Assembly (NCBI RefSeq): GCF_001399675.1
Contig: NZ_LJCO01000058.1
Location: 30,468 to 94,467, forward strand
Source: Paenalicyclobacillus ferrooxydans
GTDB taxonomy: Bacteria > Bacillota > Bacilli > Alicyclobacillales > Alicyclobacillaceae
Length of the DNA: 64,000 nt
Reading direction: 5' to 3'
In this document: positions 51,062 through 60,171 of the stretch, one piece after another
Numbering within the stretch: position 1 is the first letter of the stretch
Layout: each line of letters starts with the position of its first letter
Made by a program: the position numbers and the translations under genes
The notes under the pieces: model-generated
Told to the model about the DNA's origin: nothing
What the model saw: the letters and a program-made list of their open reading frames with translations, nothing else
The model's database searches: none

Positions 51062-52459
51062 TTGAATGCCGCCAAGGCTCATGCAGATAAAACAAACCTG
51101 GGGTTCGTGACCCTCGTATCGATTGTCGCCGCCGTTGGTGGACTCCTCTTTGGGTATGACACGTCGGTGATTTCCGGGGCCATCGGCTTCATGCAGAACT
51201 TGTTTCACTTGGACAACTTTATGAAAGGGTGGGCTGTCTCCTGTTTGACGGTTGGAGCGGTGATTGGTGCCGCGTTTGCTGGGACGCTCAGCGACCGCTA
51301 CGGCCGCAAAAAGATGCTCATTAGTGCCGGAGTGTTGTTCTCTATCGGATCGGTCGGATCGGCTTTGTCAGGCACCATTTCAACCTTTGTCTGGGTGCGC
51401 ATCGTCGGCGGCATTGGTATTGGTATATCGTCAACCCTTGTGCCGCTCTACATTGCTGAAATCGCACCCGCCGCCCATCGAGGGAGGCTGGTGTCGCTGA
51501 ACCAGTTGGCGGTAGTCATTGGCATCTCCGCGATCTACTTCGTAAACCGTGCGGTCGCGGGGGCCGGAGGGCAGACGTGGGACATCAACACGGGCTGGCG
51601 TTGGATGTTCGGGCTTGGGATAGTACCAGGGGTTATCTTCATCCTGTTGCTTCTCAATGTTCCGGAGAGTCCTCGGTGGCTCGTGAAGCAAGGAAAAAAC
51701 GAGCGTGCGTTGAACGTTTTGGAGCGGATCAACGGATCGACGCAGGCTAAAGCGGAGTTAAAGGAGATTCACGAGTCCATTGAGAACGAGTCCGTTTCGA
51801 TTGCCACGCTGTTTCGGCAAGGCCTTCGTATCGCACTCATTGTTGGCGTTGTCCTCGGCATTCTCCAACAGGTGACAGGGATCAACGCCATCATGTATTA
51901 TGCACCGTCCATCTTTCAACAGACTGGCGCGGGGACAGACGCACAGCTTACGGAGACCATTATTGTCGGTGTTGTGAACCTGGTCTTTACGATCATCTCG
52001 CTGTGGCTGATTGACAGGCTCGGACGAAAGTTAATCCTGCTGATTGGTACGGCTGTCATGACCGTCAGCTTGCTCATTGTCGGATACGAGTTTTACTCAG
52101 GACACACTTCAAGCAGTCTGATTCTCGTGTTCATCCTGGTCTTTGTGGCTGCGTTTGCCATTTCGATGGGGCCTGTGGTCTGGCTCATCATGTCCGAGAT
52201 CTTCCCGACTCGTATCCGTGGCAGGGCCACTGCGATTGCATCAGTTGCACTTTGGGCGGCGGACTACCTGGTATCACAACTGTTTCCCATGTTGCTGGCG
52301 GGGATTGGACCGGCGCACACATTTTGGGCGTTTGGTGCGATGTCTATCATCGCATTTGTGTTCTCGTTGTTTGTTGTCCCGGAGACAAAGGGCAGATCGC
52401 TGGAGGAGATCGAACGTGGCTGGGGCGGGAAACCAGGTGGGAAACCAGGCCTGAAATAA
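51062..52459 (+). CDS. Sugar:H+ symporter, MFS SP family
   Basis: A 465-residue, 12-helix transporter with TTG start ten bases after GAAGGAGA. GFLFGYDTSVISGAI-like start, GTLSDRYGRKKMLI (motif A), VPESPRWLVKQG, QQVTGINAIMYYAPSIFQ and VVPETKGRSLEEIE are all signatures of the XylE/AraE/IolT group. The ribokinase, nucleoside hydrolase and RpiA genes nearby suggest a pentose such as ribose. The last eight residues (GKPGGKPGLK) are encoded by the start of a tandem repeat. Confidence 0.94.
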   Translation: MNAAKAHADKTNLGFVTLVSIVAAVGGLLFGYDTSVISGAIGFMQNLFHLDNFMKGWAVSCLTVGAVIGAAFAGTLSDRYGRKKMLISAGVLFSIGSVGSALSGTISTFVWVRIVGGIGIGISSTLVPLYIAEIAPAAHRGRLVSLNQLAVVIGISAIYFVNRAVAGAGGQTWDINTGWRWMFGLGIVPGVIFILLLLNVPESPRWLVKQGKNERALNVLERINGSTQAKAELKEIHESIENESVSIATLFRQGLRIALIVGVVLGILQQVTGINAIMYYAPSIFQQTGAGTDAQLTETIIVGVVNLVFTIISLWLIDRLGRKLILLIGTAVMTVSLLIVGYEFYSGHTSSSLILVFILVFVAAFAISMGPVVWLIMSEIFPTRIRGRATAIASVALWAADYLVSQLFPMLLAGIGPAHTFWAFGAMSIIAFVFSLFVVPETKGRSLEEIERGWGGKPGGKPGLK

Positions 52460-52527
52460 GGCACGAACCAGGCACGAAACCAGGCCTGAAATAAGGCACG
52501 AACCAGGCACGAACCAGGCACGAAACC
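52426..52527. repeat. 35-bp tandem repeat overlapping the transporter 3' end
   Basis: Two perfect 35-base copies (52441-52475, 52476-52510), each containing GAAACCAGGCCTGAAATAAG, preceded by GGGAAACCAGGT and followed by two GAACCAGGCAC remnants. The transporter stop is inside the first copy. Confidence 0.95.
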
Positions 52528-52574
52528 GAAATTGTAAAAACCTTGACTAGAAAGATTGACGGGAGTGTCTAAGG

Positions 52575-53540
52575 ATGGAGAGAGAACTTGCCCCGGAGAT
52601 TGTTCGCGTGACCGAGCTTGCTGCACTGCACAGTGCACGCTGGATGGGACGCGCCCAGAAAGAGGAAGCCGACAGGGCTGCCACGGAAGCGATGCGCGAG
52701 ATGTTCGATACGGTTTTGATGGACGGCACGGTGGTGATTGGAGAAGGAGAGATGGACGAGGCACCAATGCTTTATATCGGTGAGAGGCTCGGGACTGGTG
52801 TGGCGCCGGAATTAGATGTCGCGGTCGATCCGCTCGAGGGCACCGAGGTCGTCGCCCGCGGCCAGGCAAATGCCATCGCGGTGGTTGCCGTCGCCCCGAA
52901 GGGAACCCTGCTTCATGCACCCGATATGTACATGGACAAGATTGCTGTCGGTCCTCGTGCACGCGGCAAGGTTCACCTTAACCGGAGTGTGGCTGAGAAC
53001 CTGAAGGCCGTTGCCGAGGCAAACGAAAAGGATATCTCGGAAGTGGTGGCCGTCATCTTAGACCGACCTCGCCACGAACAGCTCATTCACGAGGTACGAC
53101 AGGCTGGTGCGCGTATCAAATTAATCGGCGGCGGGGACGTAGCTGCAGCCATCAACACGGCCTTCCCCGAAGGCGGTGTGGATATCCTGCTTGGCAGCGG
53201 TGGAGCCCCAGAAGGCGTTTTAGCCGCATGTGCGCTGAAATGTCTTGGCGGTGACATCATGGGACGGCTGCTGCCAGAGAATGACGAGCAGCGGCAGCGC
53301 TGCGCGGATATGGGGATTGTGGACCTTAGTCACGTCTTAATGATGGACGAATTGGTATCTGGAGACGATGCTATCTTTTCTGCAACGGGCGTCACAGACG
53401 GCGAATTTCTTCACGGTGTTCGTTTCCTCTCGAACTCCAAAGCGCGGACGCAGTCGATTGTCATGCGCGCTAAAACTGGGACCGTTCGTTTTATCGATGC
53501 CACGCACGATCTCAAGAAAAAAGCAGGCTGGGACCTATGA
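52575..53540 (+). CDS. glpX: Fructose-1,6-bisphosphatase class II
   Basis: A 321-residue phosphatase of the GlpX family. [17 protein letters not shown] and [16 protein letters not shown] are the metal-binding and catalytic motifs, [10 protein letters not shown] and [20 protein letters not shown] the substrate-phosphate sites. It dephosphorylates FBP, and some members also act on sedoheptulose-bisphosphate. The ATG overlaps no upstream gene but the rpiA start overlaps its stop. Placement in a pentose cluster suggests carbon return from pentose phosphates to gluconeogenesis. Confidence 0.95.
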   Translation: MERELAPEIVRVTELAALHSARWMGRAQKEEADRAATEAMREMFDTVLMDGTVVIGEGEMDEAPMLYIGERLGTGVAPELDVAVDPLEGTEVVARGQANAIAVVAVAPKGTLLHAPDMYMDKIAVGPRARGKVHLNRSVAENLKAVAEANEKDISEVVAVILDRPRHEQLIHEVRQAGARIKLIGGGDVAAAINTAFPEGGVDILLGSGGAPEGVLAACALKCLGGDIMGRLLPENDEQRQRCADMGIVDLSHVLMMDELVSGDDAIFSATGVTDGEFLHGVRFLSNSKARTQSIVMRAKTGTVRFIDATHDLKKKAGWDL

Positions 53541-54283
53541 ACAAGAAGCAGACAGCCGGACAAAAGGCGGCAGAGTGGATCAAGGACGGGATGAAGGTCG
53601 GGCTAGGCACGGGAAGCACGGTGTACTATACCATCCTTGAACTCGGCGAACGCCTGAAAAACGAGAGACTTCAGATTGACGCGATTCCGACCTCGAAGGA
53701 GACAGAGAAACTCGCTCAAAGCCTCGGCATTCCCCTGACCACCTTCGCGGATGTGACGCGGCTTGACGTCGTTATCGACGGGGCCGATGCGGTGACACCG
53801 ACGTACGACCTGATTAAGGGCGGTGGGGGAGCACTGCTCCGCGAAAAACTCGTCGCAAAAAGCGCAGACACATTCATTGTGGTGGTGGATGATTCCAAGC
53901 AGGTAAACGACTTTAAAGGACTTCCCATTCCGATTGAGATTGTGCCTTTCGCATTTCAAACCACGATGCAGCGAATCAGCACTTTCAGCAGTGAGTTGGC
54001 CTTGCGCATGAAGAAACCCAATGCAGTCGGTGCAGTCAATGCAGTCAATGAACCGTTTGTCACGGACAACGGTAATTACGTCGTCGATGCGAAGTTTGCG
54101 CACATGGATTCCATCGGTTCTCCGGCCAAGTTACACGAGAAGTTGAAATCCCTCACCGGCGTGGTAGAAACAGGTCTTTTTACAGGTATGGCAGATATCG
54201 TTGTGGTTGGCTGCGATGAGGGAGCAAAGGTCTTCCGGAAGGTCAATGCGGACTACCACGCTGAGGCGCTGAATGACTTTTAA
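53537..54283 (+). CDS. rpiA: Ribose-5-phosphate isomerase A
   Basis: A 248-residue Rpi[18 protein letters not shown] is the substrate-phosphate loop, [30 protein letters not shown] the catalytic region (Asp-Gly-Ala-Asp and [11 protein letters not shown]), [11 protein letters not shown] a C-terminal motif. It interconverts ribose-5-P and ribulose-5-P. The ATGA overlap with glpX shows translational coupling. A short duplication, GCAGTCGGTGCAGTCAATGCAG (cut into two 9-mers) encodes [10 protein letters not shown] near residue 160. Confidence 0.96.
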   Translation: MNKKQTAGQKAAEWIKDGMKVGLGTGSTVYYTILELGERLKNERLQIDAIPTSKETEKLAQSLGIPLTTFADVTRLDVVIDGADAVTPTYDLIKGGGGALLREKLVAKSADTFIVVVDDSKQVNDFKGLPIPIEIVPFAFQTTMQRISTFSSELALRMKKPNAVGAVNAVNEPFVTDNGNYVVDAKFAHMDSIGSPAKLHEKLKSLTGVVETGLFTGMADIVVVGCDEGAKVFRKVNADYHAEALNDF

Positions 54284-54395
54284 TCTCGGCATATGTCCCG
54301 AATCGCCGTCTGTCTCCGAAGTCTCTTAAAAACAGGTGATAGCGGATGCGAGGTCCGCAGTATACTTTCAATAACCATGTCCACTTGTCGTGGTT

Positions 54396-55144
54396 TAAGT
54401 CGGTGTCGCCGACTTAGCTCGGGTGATTGGGTGCGCTTCGGGGGGCTTAAGTCGGTCCCGTCGACTTAGCAGGTGGCCGGTCGATCCGTTAAGTCGCTCC
54501 GAGCGACTTAACATCCGAATTTTCGTGACTTAGGTCGGTGTCGCCGACTTAGCTTCGGTGTTTGGCTGCCGTTCGGGCGGCTTAAGTCGGTCCCGTCGAC
54601 TTAGCTGGAGGCCAGTCGATCCGTTAAGTCGCTCGGAGCGACTTAACATCCGATATTTCGTGGATTAAGTCGGTGGCGCCGACTTAGCTCGGGTGTTTGG
54701 CTGCCGTTCGGGGGGCTTAAGTCGGTCCCGTCGACTTAGCTGGAGGCCAGTCGATCCGTTAAGTCGCTCGGAGCGACTTAACATCTGATTTTTCGTGGCT
54801 TAAGTCGGTGTCGCCGACTTAGCTTCGGTGTTTGGCTGCCGTTCGGGCGGCTTAAGTCGGTCCCGTCGACTTAGCTAGAGGCCAGTTGATCCGTTAAGTC
54901 GCTCGGAGCGACTTAACATCCGATATTTCGTGGATTAAGTCGGTGTCGCCGACTTAGCTTCGGTGTTTGGCTGCCGTTCGGGGGGCTTAAGTCGGTCCCG
55001 TCGACTTAACTGGTGGCCGGTCGATCCGTTAAGTCGCTCGGAGCGACTTAACATCCGATTTTTCGTGGTTTAAGTCGGTGTCGCCGACTTAGCTCGGGTG
55101 ATTGGGTGCCGCACGGGCGTGCTAAGTCGGTCATGTCGACTTAA
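54396..55144. repeat. 135-bp tandem repeat array, about 5.6 units, with TAAGTCG dyads
   Basis: TAAGTCGG elements recur at 54396, 54531, 54666, 54801, 54936 and 55071, exactly 135 bases apart. Each unit has three inverted elements: TAAGTCGG..CCGACTTA, TAAGTCG-7 bases-CGACTTA, and GTTAAGTCGCTC-x-GAGCGACTTAAC, which is a perfect palindrome around one base. Seventeen dyads are present. The array lies between rpiA and the first amine oxidase gene; outside it the gap 54284-55208 is empty. Confidence 0.96.
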
Positions 55145-55208
55145 CCCTCGCGAGTGGGTGCGTTTCGGGGTGTAAGACAAAAGACAAATCAAAGGAGAAA
55201 ATCCGCCT

Positions 55209-56336
55209 ATGAAATCGTACGATCTCGTTATCGTCGGCGTCGGAGCCATGGGAAGTTCTGCCCTGTATCATGCCTCACGCCGCGGTCTGAAGGTCCTCGG
55301 TATTGAACGGTTCGGTGAGGTGCCACATGAACAGGGATCCCATCACGGAAGCACCAGAATCATCCGCAAGGCCTACTTCGAACATCCTGGATATGTTCCG
55401 CTTTTGCTTCGAGCCTACGAATTATGGGAACAACTTGAACGCGAAGTGGATGAGAAGCTGATCGTGAAGTGTGGGGGGTTAATGATCGGATCGCCAACAA
55501 GCGAAGTAGTCACCGGAGCCATCTTAGCCGCACAGCGACACGAACTCACATATGAGGTGTTGTCGAAGCAAGACGTGCAACGGCGCTACCCGTTCTTTGC
55601 GCTCGATGATACACAACAGGCCGTGTTTGAACCAGACGCTGGGTATCTATTTTCCGAGTTGGCCGTGAAGGCCCATGTCCAGCAGGCGATCAAGGCGGGC
55701 GCAGAACTGAAATTGGGATGCCAAGTGGCGGGATGGTCGAAGTCGGGCGATGGCGTTGAGATCCAGATTTCAGGTGAGACCGTATATGCAGACAAGCTGC
55801 TGCTCACCGTCGGCGCTTGGGCTCCCAATTTTATCGACAAGTCCAGGTTTCAAGTTGAACGCCAGGTACTGCACTGGTTCGAACCCGAGGAGGCATCCAC
55901 GGCAGGGCTGCCCATCTATATTGTGGAAGAACAGGATGGATCGACATTTTACGGTTTCCCGAACATTCCTCTGCAAGGCTTGAAGGTTGCGATTCACCAC
56001 GGTGGGGAGAATTGTACAGCTGACACGGTCGATCGCGTTGTTCACCCTGCAGACATCAAACGCATGCGCTTTGCCTTGTCACGCCGCATTCCTTCACTTG
56101 CGGCAAGTCGGTTAATCAAGACCTCTGCCTGTATGTACACGAACACACCAGACTTTCACTTTATCGTCGGCCCGCACCCTGAGGAAGAGAATGTCATCTT
56201 AGGGCTCGGATACTCCGGACACGGCTTCAAGTTCTCATCGGTCATGGGCGAACTGCTCGTCAAAATGGCGTTGGGCGAGAACACGATTCAGGTGCCTGAA
56301 ATCTTTGCGCCTGATCGCTTTGCTCAGGCGCGCTGA
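55209..56336 (+). CDS. Sarcosine oxidase / N-methyltryptophan oxidase family flavoenzyme
   Basis: A 375-residue FAD enzyme; AAAGGAG lies 11 bases before the ATG. VIVGVGAMGSSALYHASRRG is the Rossmann motif; HEQGSHHGSTRIIRKAYFEH is the family active-site region. TSACMYTNTPDFHFIVG contains the Cys (about 309) that binds FAD covalently in monomeric sarcosine oxidase, followed by GYSGHGFKFSSVMGE. It oxidises an N-methyl secondary amine to formaldehyde, free amine and H2O2. The exact amine is unknown. Confidence 0.94.
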   Translation: MKSYDLVIVGVGAMGSSALYHASRRGLKVLGIERFGEVPHEQGSHHGSTRIIRKAYFEHPGYVPLLLRAYELWEQLEREVDEKLIVKCGGLMIGSPTSEVVTGAILAAQRHELTYEVLSKQDVQRRYPFFALDDTQQAVFEPDAGYLFSELAVKAHVQQAIKAGAELKLGCQVAGWSKSGDGVEIQISGETVYADKLLLTVGAWAPNFIDKSRFQVERQVLHWFEPEEASTAGLPIYIVEEQDGSTFYGFPNIPLQGLKVAIHHGGENCTADTVDRVVHPADIKRMRFALSRRIPSLAASRLIKTSACMYTNTPDFHFIVGPHPEEENVILGLGYSGHGFKFSSVMGELLVKMALGENTIQVPEIFAPDRFAQAR

Positions 56337-56383
56337 CGACCACGTTGACGATCACGTTGAACCGGCGAAGCGGGAGTGGTTGC

Positions 56384-56410
56384 AGGCTGTCGAGGCACCC
56401 TCGACAGCCT
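56384..56410. terminator. GC-rich hairpin after the amine oxidase gene
   Basis: AGGCTGTCGAG and CTCGACAGCCT are perfect 11-base arms with a five-base loop; a third CTCGACAGCC copy lies at 56435. No U-run follows. The remaining 56411-56584 holds a duplicated GGACGCGACACGCC (56523, 56549). Confidence 0.6.
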
Positions 56411-56584
56411 GGCCCCGATTACGTTCGTGGGGACTCTCGACAGCCGGACCGCGATTGCGCTTGTAGAAAAGTCGGGCAGCCATTAGTCAGGGTTGCGCCT
56501 GCCTTTACAGGCGGCCACACCTGGACGCGACACGCCGAGACCAAGGAGGGACGCGACACGCCCAGCGCGACAGGGCGACCAGAA

Positions 56585-57346
56585 TCACTTTGAGCCCGCG
56601 AATGTGCTGCTGACTTCGTTGGCGATGCGGCGCACGAGTTCTCCGAAATAGTCGAGTTCGTTTCCTCCCATTCGTTCCTTAGGCCCGCCTGCCATGATGC
56701 TCGCAACGGGCACGTTTCCGTATACAATAGGCGCTGCTACGCCAAACGAATCCGGCGTCACCTCACCCAAGCTTATCGCGTATCCACGTTCACGGATATC
56801 GTGGCACTCCGAAATCAGTTGTTTTCGTTGGCTTTCGTTCTGGCAATGAATTTCTGCAAACTCGGTTATCTCATCCTCTCCGAGAAACGCTAGAATTGCT
56901 CGGCGAGAGCAACCTACATGGAGTGGCCAGCGCGCCCCCACGTATTCCACAAGGCGAATTCTTTGTGGACTTTCGATGATATCCACATAGACGCCGTAGT
57001 TGCCTTCCCGGACTGTAAGGATAGTGGTCTCCCGGGTTTCATTGGTCAGTGATTCCAGGTAGGGGTGGGTGAGTGCAATAAGACTCACCTGCTTGCGAGC
57101 CATCTCTCCGAGTCCAATGAGTATTGGTCCAAGCGACCAACGTTTGGTGACTGAATCTTGCCAGACTAATCCGCCCTCCCCGAGTTCCTTGAGCAGTCGA
57201 TGGACCGTCTGACCAGGCATGTTGAGTACACGAGCTAGCTCGCTAGCTGACGTGCCTGCTTCTGCATGCCGTAATTCTTTGAGGATGGTTACAACTTTTC
57301 CTATCACCGAGTTCAATCCAACTTCACTTCCCCCATAAAAACCCAT
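56585..57346 (-). CDS. IclR family transcriptional regulator
   Basis: A regulator of up to 253 residues. The ATG at 57346 has no binding site; TTG 57316 follows GGGGGAAGTGA loosely and may be used. GTSASELARVLNMPGQTVHRLLKELGEGG is the winged helix-turn-helix. The effector domain (~80-245) shows HVGCSRRAILAFL and SFGVAAPIVYG. IclR proteins sense small organic acids or amines. It is divergent from the MFS-oxidase genes, with two palindromes in between, and most likely controls them. Confidence 0.94.
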   Translation of the reverse strand: MGFYGGSEVGLNSVIGKVVTILKELRHAEAGTSASELARVLNMPGQTVHRLLKELGEGGLVWQDSVTKRWSLGPILIGLGEMARKQVSLIALTHPYLESLTNETRETTILTVREGNYGVYVDIIESPQRIRLVEYVGARWPLHVGCSRRAILAFLGEDEITEFAEIHCQNESQRKQLISECHDIRERGYAISLGEVTPDSFGVAAPIVYGNVPVASIMAGGPKERMGGNELDYFGELVRRIANEVSSTFAGSK

Positions 57347-57369
57347 CTAAAATCTTGTTTAAATTATCT

Positions 57370-57430
57370 GTATATTTTATGAATATACACCTCGTCTGAA
57401 AATATAACTGAATAATGAGATGTTATCTCA
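57370..57430. promoter_or_regulatory. Two palindromes in the iclR-MFS divergent region
   Basis: GTATATT-TTATG-AATATAC (57370-57388) and TGAGAT-GTT-ATCTCA (57416-57430) are perfect inverted repeats. Either may be the operator of the IclR protein. Confidence 0.55.
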
Positions 57431-57564
57431 ATATGTGAGAAAACATTTGGGATTCGAGGTGGTAGACGGCCGATAAGCTGCGCTTACTATCGTTTGGTTC
57501 GGTTGACGACGCTGTTGCGGGAAAGAGCGTGATCGACAAATTCATCTGAAATGGAGGTGTGGGA

Positions 57565-58914
57565 ATGAGCGGAAACTCGGTCAGTCTCGATGACGCTCCC
57601 CTAAATGGATTTCACCTGCGGGTGGCGGCATACACCACGGGGGGAATGTTTTGTGATGGGTACATCCTTGGCATTGTTGGCTACGCACTGACGCAGTTGA
57701 CGCCGGTCATGCATTTAAATGCGGTTTGGAACGGGTTGATTGGTGCGTCTGCGTTAATCGGAATCTTCTTTGGAAGCCTCGTCTTCGGATGGGTGACCGA
57801 TAGACTCGGCCGACAAGTTGTCTACATGGCGGATTTGGTTTTCTTCATCTTGGGGTCCGTTTTGCAGTTTTTCGTAGCAAACGCCGTTGAACTCTTCATT
57901 CTTCGTCTCATCATGGGGTTTGCCGTAGGTGCGGACTACGCACTCGGTCCAGCCCTGCTCGCCGAGTTTGTACCTCGGAAACAGAGGGGCCCAATTTTGG
58001 CTTCGCTGAACGCAGTGTGGACGGTTGGATACGTCGTATCGATGATCATCGGATATGGGCTGCAAGGTGCCGGTCCCGGTGCTTGGAGATGGATGTTAGC
58101 GAGCAGTGCAGTTCCCGCCATCATTGTTTTGTTGCTGAGACTAGGGACGCCTGAATCACCCCGCTGGCTGATCCGAAAGGGAAGAGTCGATGAAGCGCGC
58201 CGGATCGTCAAAAAATACATCGGTGAGAACGTCGACATTCATGACCTGCTCCAAGAGAAACCTGTGAGTTCAAATTATAAGAAGCTGTTCAGCAAGCGCT
58301 GGCGTTCCCGCACTGCCTTCAGCGGTCTGTTCTGGCTGTGCCAGGTCGTTCCGTATTTCGCCATCTTTACGTTCGTCCCGCAAATCTTAAAGAGTTTAAA
58401 TATGACCGATCCGTTTGTCGGTTCCCTTGTACTGAATATCTTCCTGCTCATCGGCGCCGTCGTTGGTGTTGTCATCATGAACAAACTTTCACGCCGCTTT
58501 TTCACCATCTGGTCTTTTGTTGTGATGGGAGCCAGCTTGCTGATACTTGGCATATGGCCGAGTGTTGTCGGTTTGGTCATCACTTGTTTTGCCGTGTTCG
58601 CCTTTGTTGTGTCAGCCGCCGGAAACCTGGAAACCGTGTACCCTGCAGAGCTGTTTCCAACGGATGTCCGGGCTTCCGGTGTCGGTGTTTCCGCCGCCAT
58701 CAGTCGCGTGGGAGCAGCAGCGGGTACCTTTGCACTTCCCGTTGCCATCAGTGCCTTCGGCCTCGGACCGACCATGTTGATTGGGGCCGCGATTCTGTTC
58801 ATTGGCATGTTTATCTCCATGAAGTGGGCACCAGAAACCCGGACGCTGTCCTTAGCCCATGCAAGCCTTGAAGCTGAGCAGGCAACATCATTTGATTCTC
58901 AGATGAGCAGTTGA
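57565..58914 (+). CDS. MFS transporter, metabolite:H+ symporter type
   Basis: A 449-residue, 12-helix protein. ATG 57565 has GGAGGTG six bases upstream. FGWVTDRLGRQVVYMADL is motif A, GTPESPRWLIRKGRVDEARR and ETVYPAELFPTDVRASGVG are typical of the sugar/metabolite porter branch. The linked oxidase genes suggest uptake of the N-methylated or amino substrate they degrade. It starts the three-gene unit with two oxidases. Confidence 0.93.
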   Translation: MSGNSVSLDDAPLNGFHLRVAAYTTGGMFCDGYILGIVGYALTQLTPVMHLNAVWNGLIGASALIGIFFGSLVFGWVTDRLGRQVVYMADLVFFILGSVLQFFVANAVELFILRLIMGFAVGADYALGPALLAEFVPRKQRGPILASLNAVWTVGYVVSMIIGYGLQGAGPGAWRWMLASSAVPAIIVLLLRLGTPESPRWLIRKGRVDEARRIVKKYIGENVDIHDLLQEKPVSSNYKKLFSKRWRSRTAFSGLFWLCQVVPYFAIFTFVPQILKSLNMTDPFVGSLVLNIFLLIGAVVGVVIMNKLSRRFFTIWSFVVMGASLLILGIWPSVVGLVITCFAVFAFVVSAAGNLETVYPAELFPTDVRASGVGVSAAISRVGAAAGTFALPVAISAFGLGPTMLIGAAILFIGMFISMKWAPETRTLSLAHASLEAEQATSFDSQMSS

Positions 58915-58955
58915 GTTGACTAATGCATGACTGCGAGGCGGAAGGAGGGACACAT

Positions 58956-60083
58956 ATGGATGCTGAGGTAGCTGTCATTGGAACGGGGACGATGGGGAGT
59001 ATGACCCTCTGGCAACTGGCAGAGCGAGGTGTCGATGCCATTGGTTTTGAGCAATTCGGAATCGGGCATGATCGCAGTGCAGCTGGGGGAGAAACGCGGA
59101 TCTTTCGCACCTCGTATCTGGAGGGCGCCGAATATGTCCCGTTGCTTCAGGCGGCAAAGCGCGAGTGGCGCCATCTTGAAGAACAGACGGGTCGTAACCT
59201 GTTGAACTTAAACGGCGGGCTTATGATAGGCGATCCCGATGCGCCCCACATGGAGAACGTGCTTCGCAGTATCGAGTGGTTCCGTTTAGAACACGAGGTA
59301 CTGTCGCATGAACAAGCACAGGTGCGATACCCACAGCACCGGTTACTGCCTAATGAAATCATGATCCTTGACAAACAGGCTGGTTTTATTCGTCCCGAAT
59401 ACTCCGTTGTGACTGCTGCACAGCGGGCTGTCGAGTTGGGGGCAAGGGTCTACAGAAACACGAGAGTGACAGCCATTGAAGACACTGGCTCTGGAGTTCG
59501 GATTCACACCTCCAATGGTTCGTATCTGGTGGAACAGGTGATTGTGACAGCAGGTCCGTGGGTGACGTGGCTCGTTCCGGAAACCCTGCAACACATCACC
59601 GTCGAACGCTTGATTACGACGTGGTTCCCGGCGAAAACACCGGGCTTATTTTCTCCAGAACGCTTTCCCATCTTCATCCGTGTCACCAACGGATATGACT
59701 TCTCTGGCATGCCTAGCATGGACAGTTGTATGGTCAAAATCGCCATCAACACAGGTTATGACAAAGTAGCAGATCCAGACAACTTGTCTTGTACAGTAGC
59801 CCCGGCTCAGCTCGTACCGATTCAGGAGGCAGTGAGTCAGTTCCTGCCTGATGTGTATTCAGAACCAGTCCGGGTAAGCAACCACATGGATGCCTACACG
59901 ACGGATCATCACGCGATTGTTGGCCGTTTGGCCCAGATGAAAAACGTGATTGTCCTCGCAGGCTTCTCTGGTCACGGGTTCAAACTCTCCCCTCTGTTTG
60001 GAAAAATTGCAGCCGAGATTGCGATAGATGGAAAAACGAATCACCCCATCACGCATTTGTCGCCGAACCGTTTCTTACTTTGA
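58956..60083 (+). CDS. Sarcosine-oxidase-family flavoenzyme without the covalent-FAD Cys
   Basis: A 375-residue FAD enzyme. ATG 58956 has GGAAGGAGGG nine bases upstream; ATG 58923 precedes that site. AVIGTGTMGSMTLWQLAERG is the Rossmann motif and DRSAAGGETRIFRTSYLEG the active-site region. At the position of the flavinylation Cys it reads VSNHMDAYTTDHHAIVG, so His or Met replaces Cys and FAD is presumably non-covalent. It is 42 bases after the MFS stop. It is a distant paralogue of the gene at 55209. Confidence 0.93.
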   Translation: MDAEVAVIGTGTMGSMTLWQLAERGVDAIGFEQFGIGHDRSAAGGETRIFRTSYLEGAEYVPLLQAAKREWRHLEEQTGRNLLNLNGGLMIGDPDAPHMENVLRSIEWFRLEHEVLSHEQAQVRYPQHRLLPNEIMILDKQAGFIRPEYSVVTAAQRAVELGARVYRNTRVTAIEDTGSGVRIHTSNGSYLVEQVIVTAGPWVTWLVPETLQHITVERLITTWFPAKTPGLFSPERFPIFIRVTNGYDFSGMPSMDSCMVKIAINTGYDKVADPDNLSCTVAPAQLVPIQEAVSQFLPDVYSEPVRVSNHMDAYTTDHHAIVGRLAQMKNVIVLAGFSGHGFKLSPLFGKIAAEIAIDGKTNHPITHLSPNRFLL

Positions 60084-60171
60084 AGGGACTTGTTTTGCGC
60101 AATGTGAAAAAAGGCAGACATCCACAGTGAAGAGAGGCAAACGCGTTCTTTTCAAACACGGAGGTGGAATG

